A stretch of DNA of 64,000 nucleotides, taken from Physcomitrium patens. Lineage: Eukaryota; Streptophyta; Bryopsida; Funariales; Funariaceae. The translations under genes were made by a program, and so were the position numbers. Shown here piece by piece: positions 24,783 through 35,559 of the stretch; positions within the stretch are counted from its first letter, which is position 1, and each line of letters begins with the position of its first letter. The DNA lies in the NCBI RefSeq assembly GCF_000002425.4, contig NC_037258.1:18966704-19030703 (forward strand), given 5' to 3'. The notes beneath the pieces were generated by a model. It was given only the letters and a program-made list of their open reading frames with translations. It did not search any database and was not told the origin of the DNA.

Positions 24783-25181
24783 TTACTTCATAGAAATAAA
24801 AGGCCAAATAGCGTCCAAATCCTTCAAAATATCATAGGATTTCATATTTAGGGTAATTTCCAATACCCTCTTTTTTTTCATTAGTTTGAGTTTAACTCCG
24901 TGAGGTAAGATATTCTTCCGCCCTAGACCCGAAATTGGAATAGCATCTGGGGCTTCCTTAGAATTTCTGCCCCCGAGAGGATCTTTCAATGAATAGGATG
25001 TTTCTCGAAACTGTGTAGAGATTGGAATTGCTTGGAACGGAATCGAAGCCTCCGTAATTGGGACCTCATTGGTTTGTGCCACCAAGTCAGGTCTCATACT
25101 GGGTACGAAGCCCGTAACAGGACCTGAATTAGATGGTCCCCTAATTGGGTCAAATTGGTCTTTTCCATCGGGATTATTCAA
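24783..25181 (-). pseudogene. T1 gag-protease linker
   Basis: 132 open codons of low complexity, rich in P, S and G. Its DNA (about 25060-25210) resembles two stretches of the E LTR (about 13300-13600 and 21340-21640), with shared words such as CAGGTCTCATA and GGGTCAAATTGGTC. No domain was recognised. Confidence 0.6.
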
Positions 25182-25935
25182 ATGTTGAATTGGTCTTTTT
25201 TTCTTTTGCTGACTCCGGATAAGAACAACTTAGACACATTCTATCCAATTTACTTGAAAATCTTGACAACCTCGATTTATCTCCTAAATTTTTTCTTGGC
25301 TTTGGATCTATTGATCCCAATTATTGACATTGAACGAAGCATTATATTGCTAATACATATGCCCCAACTACTTGCAATTTCTACAAACTGGCGCATAATC
25401 GTCATTGGCTCTGGGATTGGGACATTCATTGGCATAATGACCAATCTATCTACAATGGAAACAACGAAGTGGTCTTCTTGCACCTCCATCAGGCATATTG
25501 GGTATCTCCACCAGTATATACCTACTAGGCTTGTTCCATGTAGGGTTAGAAAATGATCATGGTTGTCTTGTTGGTACTGAGGGAACTTAGTTTGATGACG
25601 TCAGTGGAGCATATTGCTGATATCTCTGCTGCTCTTTATTATAGTTCTGGGGGTTCGATGCATACCCTTGATTAAAATTAGAACTTTGAAAGTTATTGAA
25701 TGCTCGATTTTATCGATTAAATCGATTTCTATTCCATCCAAACGTATTTCCTATTTGTACTTGATTGACGTTCCACTGGGTTGGTAGGATCATGGTCTGA
25801 TTACTAAATTATTATTGTTGTCTTTGTCAATTCCAAAAATTTGGTATTAGGTGCTTTCCTCCACAAAATATACATTGATCCATTATTTGTGAGGATAAGA
25901 GGCATTATGTTACAAAATGACTGTGGTCCTTACAA

Positions 25936-27379
25936 TTACTGCACCATACATTGATCTATTATTTGTGAGGGTAAGGGACATTCTGTTACAAAATGACTGT
26001 GGTCCTTACAATTACTGCACCATACATTGGTCCTAGTATTGGTAGGCTTTTGCCTCTTCTCCTTATCTTTGACCATATTCACGGCCATTTCTTCTATTTT
26101 CTTCGTCAAATTCAATAACAAGGTTTCATTGGAATCTTTTAGGACTGGCATTATTCGTATCTCTGTCGTAGTTAACGCTTGTTGTTGATACGAAAAATAT
26201 GGAGCATACGTTGTTGTCACATTCGATGGTATAGCTTGTAATGGGATGACATTAACTGGCCCCTAAATATTGCTATTGGAATTGTCCCCTATTTTTAACA
26301 TCCATGGATAACTATCTACTGATTCGTTCCAAGTTACATTTTGATATCTACCTTGAACTGGAATCATCGTGGCTCTTGCAGTTAAAAACTGATTATAATG
26401 GCATTCCTCCCAAACCTTGGCTCTATTAAAGGACACAACCACCGCAACGGTTTGAGCTTCTTTTACAAATATTTTTAGCTCTGGTGGGTGCAAACCATTG
26501 ATTAATATGGATAAGATAAATGCCTTCGACATTTGGTGATTTGGCCACTTACTGAGTATATCAACCACTAGGCCATAGTACAATTCCATCGCCTCCCTTA
26601 GGATCATTTTGCTATTCATTAACCTCTCTCGAAGGCGGTCCTTGAAACCAATTGATCAAAAATGAGATAAAAATGTATTCTTCAATGTTTCTTGATTCAA
26701 AAATTGACCCACTGGTTGGCAGTTGTACCATTCAAATGCCGTGTCTTTTAAGATTGCTGGCAGCCATCGCAACCAAATATCTTCAGTTCTGCCATTATTA
26801 GCTACATATGTTGTAAGAAACTGTGACAAATGTTGATCAAGATCTGTACCCAAAAATCCTTGAAAAGTATGTAGTGGCACGACACTAGTCGTACAATCGC
26901 CTACTGCACCCATTTGTACTGCAATCGAAACGGCTGGTCCTTCTGACACCATTGAATTTCTTGTTCTGCTAAACTCTATTTTAAAATAATCTCTGCTTTT
27001 TCTTATTCTAATTTTCGAGCTCTTAGTGCTCCTCAATTTTACTGTTATTTTCCACAAATAGTTTTATTGGTTGAATTGCAGGTGAAAACGTCAAATTTTG
27101 AAATACAATATAGTAATCTTTATTGGCGACTAATTTGTACCAATCTGAAGAGCCACTATTACTCGTTTTAGTGGTATCTCCTTTTGAAAAAATACCTAAT
27201 GGAGTACCAAATTCTTCTATGCCTCCTTCTTTTTTAATTAATGGCCTCAAGATTTCCATTGGAATGCTAACAAAATTTTCTACGAGTATTCTTGGCAGTT
27301 TTTCTAATGATACATATGACTGCAGAATTAAAAGTCTGTCCAGTTCTTGATATGTTCGGATGCGTTGACAAGCTTGCAA
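25936..27379 (-). pseudogene. T1 gag (broken over several frames)
   Basis: Open pieces at 27379-27023, 27057-26656, 26619-26263 and 26220-25936. The capsid part has LKDTAFEWYNCQPVGQF, and the C-terminal piece has an intact CCHC knuckle (CSNCKDHSHFVTEC). A short tandem duplication at about 25870-26030 repeats a 70 to 80 bp segment after the knuckle. It matches T0 gag. Confidence 0.8.
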
Positions 27380-27619
27380 CCATGATTTAATCCAATTTTT
27401 TTGATGCTTCCTTTTATTATTACGTTCTTACTCCTCTCTAAGCAAGTTCCTTCCTTGCGCTCTTCCTTGTCTTTCTCTCAACTGATTTATTTTCCTCAAT
27501 GCAATGCTCTCGTTCTTATTAACCATAGTCTTGCTTCAAACACTATTGAAATCGTCTTCCATTGCCAATTTTCTCACATGTTTGTTAATTAATTCCTAAC
27601 ACTCAAAGCTATTATCACT

Positions 27620-27636
27620 CCCCAACAGCGGCGCCA
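27620..27636 (-). other. Primer-binding site of T1
   Basis: Three bases inside the 5' LTR, the minus strand reads TGGCGCCGCTGTTGGGG. This is close to the plant retrotransposon primer site complementary to the tRNA-Asp 3' end (TGGCGCCGTTGCCGGGG, from general knowledge). It fixes the direction of the element. Confidence 0.75.
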
Positions 27637-27639
27637 AAA

Positions 27640-28237
27640 TGTGATTGCTCGTTTTACTTATTCAAAATTAATCTAATGGAAATAAACTCGTATAAGGGGA
27701 TTCGAATATGGAGAATGACTAGTTGCTTAAGCGTTCACGTTAGGGTCACACAATCAATTACCTCCTGAATGTATCGTCTCTATTTCCAATATCTGAATAC
27801 ACAAGGAAACTATAATCTCCTCCTTCACATTACGGTGTTTCACACAAATATAGACTCATTCTCTCTACTGAACTATAATCAGATTTTAGCATTCAATCTT
27901 TCTTCTTTTCAAATAATACCAATCATATTTCCATTCTATAATTCACTTCACAATATTCAAAAACTCTCAATCCTCTTATTCAAAGAAAATAACAAAAAAA
28001 AAAAAAAAAAATAGCATCAAGCTTACCTCGACTCACAACTATCACAGCGATGGCACCTTAATTAACTTCTACAACTCCTATATACTTTTCCTTGATTCTC
28101 TAGATTCTAACCAAAATTCTATAGTTAACTACTATTAATAACTAAATCACTCATCCATCCTCCTAAATTTCCTATTATATGGACTATTAATATATTTTAT
28201 CAATATCTTTCAAAAACGAATTAATATCTATTCTACA
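27640..28237 (-). repeat. 5' LTR of T1 (598 bp, internally deleted)
   Basis: Same ends as 8991-9754, but lacking about 165 bp. The missing part is bounded by TTCAC in the long copy, so the loss could have arisen by a short-repeat deletion. It is followed by GAATC (28238-28242), the target duplication. Confidence 0.9.
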
Positions 28238-28242
28238 GAATC

Positions 28243-29189
28243 CAATACTCAAATATCATAAAACTTATGCATAAAATTTACTAACATGAAATTTTATATT
28301 CTTTGAAATTTTGAACCAAAACCTTATCAAATTGATCAAGATATAGCTCAAGAGATAACAACTAATAAATAAGGTTACTTATTATCCTTAGATTGCATGT
28401 GCTAAGTTCAAAATCCAATAACTCCTTTTCTTCAACTAAGAATCTAATAAGTAGTATATAAAATGCGTAGCCACAAAAGTTCTCTCTCCAGTCGCAATTG
28501 CCGATCCTCAATTGTTGTCTGTATGCATGCGTGATGCCAAAAAGAGTGACAATAGCTCCCAAATCAATACCATAACTTTGAATGCTTGTATCTCCTTCAT
28601 ATAAACTCCAAACCATACAAAACTTATACCAAAATCATAGCTAAAAACCTAAACTTGCTGACCTTAGCCTTCAAAACTCGAATGGCCTTGAGAAACTAAT
28701 CCTAATTCCTAATATGGCCTCAGGCAGCCTCCTCAAAGCCCATTGGTCATGATTTTTGAACAATAGGAATGGAGATTTTCATCATTCATCTCCATTCATC
28801 TATATTGGTGTCGTAATTACTCCCTTTGCTACCAAAATCCTTCTTCAATCCTTTTTCTTATAAGATTTACATAATTTATGCTCTAAATATCAAATAAAAG
28901 AACCAAAAGAAGTTTTCAAAGGTCACCAATGTCTAACAAAGGTGATTCTAAATATTTAGAAGTTACTATCAATCAAAACCAAACTTAAAAGCCACTATCA
29001 AAAGAAAATTAAAGTTATACAAATTCTATAGTAATCTTTTTAAATGACCTCTTCTCAAGGTAATAATCAAATTATATTCTACAACAAACTAAAATCTACT
29101 AATATGGCTCTCACCAAGTTACTTAATGAATTATATATTAAGTACATAATTACATTATTTTCATATAGTAGCTGAACCACAACATGATA
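28243..29189 (-). repeat. LTR B of element G, right part (minus orientation)
   Basis: Continuation of the LTR interrupted at 8990. It ends at the plus-strand ACAACATGATA, which is the LTR start in minus reading, and is followed by the purine tract and integrase tail of the inverted pol. Confidence 0.85.
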
Positions 29190-32100
29190 TCCACCCCCTC
29201 TAAACCTGTGCATCCTCCGATATGCACCAAGAAGAACCAAAGTTGTAGTCGGCATCATATTACCTCCTCATTAATGTCTTTTTTAAAATCCAATTTTTCT
29301 TCCTCATACCTAAATAGATCAAATTCTTCTTCAACATCTTCGAGGACTAGTTCTTAATCTCATTGTTTGAAAATTTTTATACGTTTTCTTCCAATTGGAA
29401 TTTTGAGTCTTGATCCATGTAATTCCCTTCACGTATATATAGCATTATCCAAAATATGTACAACCACATAAGATCTAAACTAACCCTTAGAAAACTTTTT
29501 GAGAGCATTATGTTGGTTATCCAAGCTATTGTCATATACCAAAATCCAATCACCTTTTTCAATATCTTTTGACCTCAATCTATCTTTATTCTTCAAGCAC
29601 GACTTCCTCAGCCTTATAATTACTTTTTTTATATCTTCAAGTCTTCTTTCTAGTTGATAAATTTGAAGTACAAAAAATTCTTCTTTAGATAAATTATCTT
29701 GCCAAGGCAAGATACTCTAAATAGGTATTTGCTCTTCAATGGACATAATGGGCTTCTGTCCTTGCATTAGCTCTGCCGACATATATCCTGTCATTGAACT
29801 GTGAGTAGTACGATCAGCTCAAAGAACAAATGGTAATAATCTTCCCCATTCTCTTGTTCTTCCTTTGCAAGCTTAAACAATGGCCTTTACAATAGGAGGA
29901 TGACCTCGCTTACTCTTAGCATTGCCTTCCAAATTATAAGATGTAATAAGTGCTAACTTGACTCTACATCTCTCAAAGAACTATCTAGCCTCATGTGCAT
30001 CCAATTCCCCACGATCAGCAGTAATTTTTCTAATACATCCATATCTACAAATCATATCTTCTAGTAAAAATCTACAAAATCCTTTAGTGGATTTTGTTTG
30101 TAGAGCTTTTCTTTCTACTTGATTAGATAAATCTTCTCGTGCAAGGGCCAAGTACCACATTTTCCATATCCCCATAGGCATAGTAACTAGATCCATAACC
30201 CATTTATAATGTATTACAAGTGGATATATAGGATGCAATTCATCTCTATGTCGAATCTCCGAGTATATTTGACAAGTTTGACATGATTCTACAAACTTCA
30301 TCACATTACTATATATGTTATGTTACCAATATTTTTCTTTGAGCTTATTAAAGGGGGCATAAATACCTCTATGTCCAGCCCACAAACTATCACGGAATTC
30401 ATGGATTAATTGTTCTTGCATCTCTTTCTTACAAACTACTCTTTGTGGCATTCTACTATCACGTTTGCATTGCTTCCATAGGTAACCACCTTGTAAGAGG
30501 TAGTTGTAAACCTTCCATCTAATCTGTTTGAAATGAATATCACTCCATCCTAATTATCTTGATAATGTGCTTAAATAGTGTCCAATATCAATCCATTCTT
30601 CTTCATATAATTCTTCTGTAAATGGTCTTGGATATTCATCCTCTCCTTGTTGTGCCCTAGAATAAAAGGTAGTATGTATATCTTCAGTATCTTCAATCAA
30701 ATCTTCTTGTTCATATCTAGCTCGGGATAGCATATCTGCTACAAGATTATCCTTACTTGCTATATGCCTAAATTCAGGATTTCAAGATTTAATATATGCA
30801 ATCCATCTTAGCATAGCAATATCAGGGGTGTTACAATTAGTAATCATTTCCAATAGCAGGAAATAATCTGTTTCTACTCTCATTGGTGCCTCAATTAAAT
30901 AATCTCTTTCATTTTTCATAGTTGTAACTATTTTCCATAGCTCCCGTTTCACCTATGGATAGTTTCTTTGTCATTCACTGAATACTTTAGCTCCAAATCT
31001 AATAACAAATCTGTTACCTTCTTCATCGTTTTGTCCTAAAGCCCAACCGATAGCTATTGGATTAGTATCAACTGTAAGTATCACCGATTTGCCAACTTCA
31101 TAACTTATCTTTCGTAATATAGGTAGAGAAGATAATAATTGCTTTAGCTTTTGAATTATTTTTATGTGCTTCTTCTGTCATTTAAATCTCTTCTCTTTTC
31201 GTAGCAAACTATAAAGAAGATCAGTTACATATGCATAATGAGGAATCCATACATAATAATATATGCAAGCTCCTAAAATCCTCTTTACCTCTGTTTGTGA
31301 GCTATAAATATCTTTCATTCATTGTATGGCATCCACCTTATTAGGATCAGGTTTGCAACCAAACCATCCACACAAATGTTCCACAATAACAACTTCTCGA
31401 ATTCCAAAGGTAGATTTAGCTCCAAATAGTATCAAATGAACCTCCTCAAATTGAGATAAAATTTTGTCATAGTCTGAAATATGATTAGATACAAATTTAC
31501 AACACCCCTTCTAATCCATTGTTTTATTTTTCTCTTCTTTCACACACCCTTTTACTGGAATATCATCCAAGAAAGGCAAAGTCTTTTTTAGAATGAAATC
31601 ATGAAGAACCTTATTCATGCCATTCATCATGTGAGCTATTCAATTTGTTGCTCCTCGTGGCAATGTCCATATCTTAACCAACCCTAAAGATGTCCTCATA
31701 GTAGTAATATCTTTGCATCTTTCAGCTAGTTGAAATTGATTATATCTAGAATAAATATCTCCAATAGAGTAAATAGCTCTACCAGCAAATGCCTTAGTAA
31801 ATTCTCCAACAATTGCTCCAACTCCAGTATTTCTAATAGTTACTTGATTCACTAGTTGCATATCTTGAATGAATTGTAGTGTTCCATTTTTCTTTGGTAT
31901 TGTAAACCAACGATTAGAATGTGGTGCAAATGATGGCACTAGGATCTTCATTTGTATCTTTTCTTTTAAAAGCTCCATAAGTTTAGGTAGATGGTATTTA
32001 GGAACAAAAATTGGTCTTAAATTCCAAAAAATATGCAGAACTGTAAATATAATCATTGGTGCCACAATACTTGGATTGACACATGTAATTTCTAAAGGTT

Positions 32101-32297
32101 CAAAAGTAAAAGTCTTTCCATGTGGACTTAACATCTTTCTAAATTTCATTTCTTCAACATGTAATAGAAAATTTATATATCCTATTTTTAACTCATTGAG
32201 TGTTATTGATAAACTAATGGCCAATTTGTTTAGGATCTCGTAAGTCCTTTTCTTTCAAAGTTTGTTGAACTTGATGATTGGAATCACTAGGGAATGA
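29190..32297 (-). pseudogene. Inverted pol of element G: RT, RNase H and integrase
   Basis: The minus-strand frame 32224-31640 gives the RT fingers and palm. Decayed RT and RNase H follow to about 30700. Integrase core pieces lie at 30304-29981 (CQTCQIYSEIRHRDELHPIYP, DRGELDAHEA) and 29710-29377. It matches E pol domain by domain but is much more broken. Its first codons directly continue the plus-strand gag-protease that ends at 8604, once one TCAT is dropped. Confidence 0.85.
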
Positions 32298-33629
32298 TCT
32301 CGTATTGTGGTTCGGCTATTAGATGAAAATAATGTAATTATGTACTTAATATATAATTTACTAAGTAACATGGTAAAAGCCATGTTAGTAGATTTTAGTT
32401 GATTGTAGAATATAATTTGATTATTACTTTGAAAAGAGGTCGTTTAAAAAGATTACTATAGAATTTGTATAACTTTAATTTTTTTTTGATAGTGGCTTTT
32501 AAGATTGGTTTTGGTTGATAGTAACTTCTAAATATTTAGAGTCACCTTTGTTAGACATTGGTGATCTTTGAAAACTTCTTTTATTTCTTTTATTTGGTGT
32601 TTAGAGCATAAATTATATAAATCTTATAAGAAAAAGGATTGAAGAAGGGTTTTGGTAGCAAAAGGAGTAATTAGGGCACCATTATAAATGAATGGAGATG
32701 AATGATGAAAATCTCCATTCCTATTGGTCAAAAATCAGGACTAATGGACTTTGAGGCGGCTCTCCTAGGCCATATTAGAGATTAGGGTTAGTTTCTCGAG
32801 ACCATTTGAGCTTTAAAGGCTAGAATCAGCAAGCTTAGGTTTTTGGATATGGTTTTGGTACAAGTTTTGTATGGTTTGGAGTTAATATAAAGGAGATGTA
32901 GGCACTCAAAATTAAGGTATTGATTTGGGAGCTACTGTCACTCTTTTTGGCATAACGCACGCGTACAGATAGCAGTTGAGAATCGGCAATTGTAATTGAA
33001 GAGAGCACTTTTGCGGCTATACTTTTTATATACTGCTTACTGGATTCGAAGTTGAAATAAAAGAGTTATTGGATTTTGAAGTCAATGCATGCAATCTAAG
33101 GGTAGTAAGTAACCTAATTTGCTAGTGGTTGTCTCTTGAGCTATATCTTAAGCAATTTGATAAAGTTTTGGTTCAAAATTTCAAAAAATGTGTAATTTTA
33201 TGTTAATAAACTTTTTATATAATTTTTATGATATTTGAATATTGGATTCTTGAGATATTAAGAAAATAGTACTCAAGTGCTTGTAAATTAGGGTTTAGAG
33301 CGTCTGCTAGGATTTCTTAGTTATCAAAAGATTTGAATTGAATTTGGAGTTGGTTTTTTTTTAATATAATTTAAGGGTGAATTCTATCTATTCTATAATT
33401 TTGAGACAAACCAAACAAATAGATCAAGAGTTACGATTTTTTAAAGTTCTAGACAAAAAAATCTTTCGTGGGAAAAATATGTTTTGAAGGGGTTTTGTTA
33501 TATTTTGAGTTTTATGCAAAATAAAGGAGTTTTGGGAGGCTAACATAAGATTCATATAAAGATTTAAGCTACATTCTCTACAACTAGATATCTAGTATAT
33601 TCCCAGATAACAAATCATGCCATATGTCA
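32298..33629 (+). repeat. LTR C of element G (right outer LTR)
   Basis: 1332 bp. Its second base has changed (TCTCGTATTGTGG against TGTCGTGTTGTGG) and it ends CATATGTCA. It is preceded by ATGA (32294-32297), the complement of the TCAT at 8601-8604, and followed by the resumed X integrase. Confidence 0.85.
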
Positions 33630-34521
33630 ACGAATTGCCAAATAGTATTGTGTCAAACCGTAAGCCACAATTTATATCTAGGTTTTGAAAGGCACTCTTT
33701 AAGATTCATAAGATCAATATCAATCTTTTTTTTGCCTTCCTCCCTCAAACTAATAGCCAAAAGGAGCATGTCAACCAAATTCTTGAGTAATATTTGAGAT
33801 GGACTATCAACAAGACAACTAGACTTCCTACTTGTTGTTGGTAGAGTTTGCATATAACAACACAATCCATGCATCTATGCAACAAACACCATTCTATTCA
33901 AATTATAGTCATCATCCAAAGTTGGATATGATAGAATCTTTAAAGTCGACAAATCCAACAGTAGAGGAGTTTGCTACAAAAATGGCCGAACTTCAAGCAA
34001 CCATGAAGACTCACCTAGAAATGGCTCAACAATGTTATAAGCTAATAGCAAATGAATTGAGGAAAGAATGTCTTTTATTCTAAGTTAGTGATAAAGTGTG
34101 GTTTTTTAGGTATAATATAAAAACCAACAGGTCATGTCATAAGTTGGACTACCTAAGGTTGGGACCATTTGGAATTCAAAAACAAATTAATAACATAACT
34201 TATTGCTTGGAATTACCTTCATCCATGAAGATTCATCCAATCTTTCATGTTTTACTTTTGAAAAGGTATAAAAAATTGAACATATCAGGTTGAAGAGAAC
34301 GACCACCTCATATGGTTGAAATCAATGATCATGTTGAATTTGCGATAGAAGAGGTATTAGATTCAAGGATAAGATATAGAAGGCTTGAATATCTAGTTCA
34401 TTGGCATTGGTATGATATCAACAATCACACGTGGAAACTAGCTGGCAATCTTGTAAGTGCACAAATGAAGGTTCAAAAGTTCTATCAACAACATCTATCT
34501 AAACCAAAAGTGATAAAATAA
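33630..34521 (+). pseudogene. Chromovirus X integrase end and chromodomain
   Basis: Resumes the integrase core that is cut at 4382, with the core motifs near 33650 (LPNSIVSNRKPQF) and the FAYNNTIHAS stretch at 33841. A GPY/F-like module (LGPFGIQK) lies near 34165. It ends in a chromodomain (about 34340-34500: EEVLDSRIRYRRLEYLVHW, then a WKLAGNL box). The chromodomain defines a chromovirus. Stops near 34080 and 34290 break it. Confidence 0.85.
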
Positions 34522-35111
34522 AGAACACTAGCTTAATAAGATGGCTTCACCAGAAGATTCTTAGTTCTTGGCCTCATAAAAAAAAAAAAAAGGAGGCAAT
34601 CTCTGAAGAGACAATATTTTCAAATATTTAAAAGAACATAAGTTAATAGTTTGAGTTCACGACCATAGCTTATTTATATTCTTTTGGTCTTTTTTATTTT
34701 ATGTAATCTACATAGTCAAGAGATAGATGTCCTATCAGTCATACCATCTCAACTAATTAGCTTGCAGAAACAACCTTAAGATGAAGAGCCCCCTAAACCA
34801 CAAAGACATCAAATGATATCTAATAATAGGTCATTGGTAATTGTATTTGAGATAGAACTTGTATATAAAGAACATCCAAAAAGAATGTTTGTAAGACAAT
34901 TTCATAATGAAGATACCAAAATTCATGCTTAATCATAAGTAAAAGACTTGGAATACTATCAGTGGCTATAAGGACCTATGAACCATTTGCCTTGCAAAAA
35001 ACAACTAGAATATATAGCGGACACTATGCAACAGATCTTCAACTTCTTGCACATATACTAACTTGCAGCAATATTGCTTCTCGGAGACCTCAAAGCTAGA
35101 AGAGGCGGTGA
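34522..35111 (+). other. 3' noncoding internal part of chromovirus X
   Basis: No coding signal. It holds an A-run with AAGGAGGC (near 34585) and ends in the purine stretch AGAAGAGGCGGTGA directly before the LTR, the likely polypurine tract. The last 200 bases resemble 37330-37520, the same part of element Y. Confidence 0.6.
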
Positions 35112-35167
35112 TGTCATTCACATACAATTGAAGAAAATTTGAAAAGATTCTAATAAGTTCTAAAAGA

Positions 35168-35384
35168 TTCTAAGAAGGTTCTTATAGATCTTAGAAGGTT
35201 CTAGAAGGTTCTAATAGGTTCTAAGAAGGTTCCAAAAGGTTCTAGTAGATTCTAAGAAAATTCTAGAAGGTCATAAGAGATCCTAGTAGATTCTAAGAGG
35301 CTTTAGATGATTTAGGAAGTTGTCGAAGAAGGATCTTAGGCTTGCTTTGTTTCCAAGCCTCATGGAAACTTTTCAAGAAGCTTT
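35168..35384 (+). promoter_or_regulatory. Heat-shock element cluster in the X LTR
   Basis: Heat-shock factor binds alternating GAA and TTC units with two-base gaps. At 35194-35211 the sequence is GAAGGTTCTAGAAGGTTC, four perfect units. At 35256-35268 there are three more (GAAAATTCTAGAA). Pairs occur at 35174 and 35225 (GAAGGTTC). A TTCAAGAAGCTTT set at 35372-35384 ends twelve bases before the TATA box. The match to the factor's known site is exact. Heat induction itself is an inference. Confidence 0.7.
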
Positions 35385-35395
35385 CTAAGACCTAG

Positions 35396-35403
35396 TATAT
35401 ATA
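35396..35403 (+). promoter_or_regulatory. TATA box of the X LTR
   Basis: TATATATA in the context CTAGTATATATAGGAGTC. The LTR copies of element Y at 37848 and 38510 keep the same TAGTATATAT word, which supports a conserved core promoter. Transcription would start about 30 bases downstream. Confidence 0.65.
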
Positions 35404-35559
35404 GGAGTCGAGGTTGAAGGGATCCTCAGTCTCTACAACTCACTTCTTATGATTTAGTCAAGACCTTCTTGCCTTATATTCAATTATTATTCTAATATCA
35501 AGCTAATTCCATTTCTTGGTCTTGAATCCTTGTCTTGTATATAGTTCCTAACACAAAAA

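Larger units (their letters stand above)
8991..28237 (-). mobile_element. T1: Tat/Athila-type Ty3/gypsy element, split by E
   Basis: LTRs at 8991-9754 and 27640-28237 share the ends TGTGATTGC…TTCTACA and are flanked by the perfect 5-bp duplication GAATC. Read on the minus strand, the order is 5' LTR, primer site, gag, protease, RT, RNase H, integrase, an extra coiled-coil reading frame, 3' LTR. Element E interrupts the integrase core (right part ends at 21817, left part resumes near 12488). Integrase wording such as TPYHPRVNGHMEKTN and the LVYG…LPIE stretch places it in the Athila/Tat (OTA) group of non-chromoviral elements. All coding parts carry stops. Confidence 0.9.
4383..33629 (+). mobile_element. 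Element G: internally inverted Ty3/gypsy element, itself split by T1
   Basis: G has plus-oriented LTRs at both outer edges (4383-5713 and 32298-33629, 1331 and 1332 bp). After the left LTR come plus-strand gag and protease (to 8604). Then comes a third LTR in minus orientation (8605-8990 joined to 28243-29189), then RT-RNase H-integrase on the minus strand (29190-32297). The gag-protease end and the pol start abut TCAT and its complement ATGA, which look like a 4-bp target duplication. The outer flanks (ACAG and ACGA) fit a decayed 4-bp duplication: dropping one copy leaves the X integrase frame intact. T1 interrupts the minus-oriented LTR. Confidence 0.85.
35112..35553 (+). repeat. 3' LTR of chromovirus X, with heat-shock-element cluster
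   Basis: Starts TGTCATTCACATAC after the purine tract. The end is placed at CTAACA near 35552 and is approximate, because the partner LTR is not in the window. U3 holds a degenerate GGTTCTAGAA-rich array (35168-35300) and a TATATATA box at 35396. Confidence 0.7.

Noticed and set aside
35168-35300. CRISPR-like or satellite array
   Set aside because: Units are irregular, have no spacers and sit in an LTR. They are better explained as a degenerate minisatellite forming heat-shock elements.
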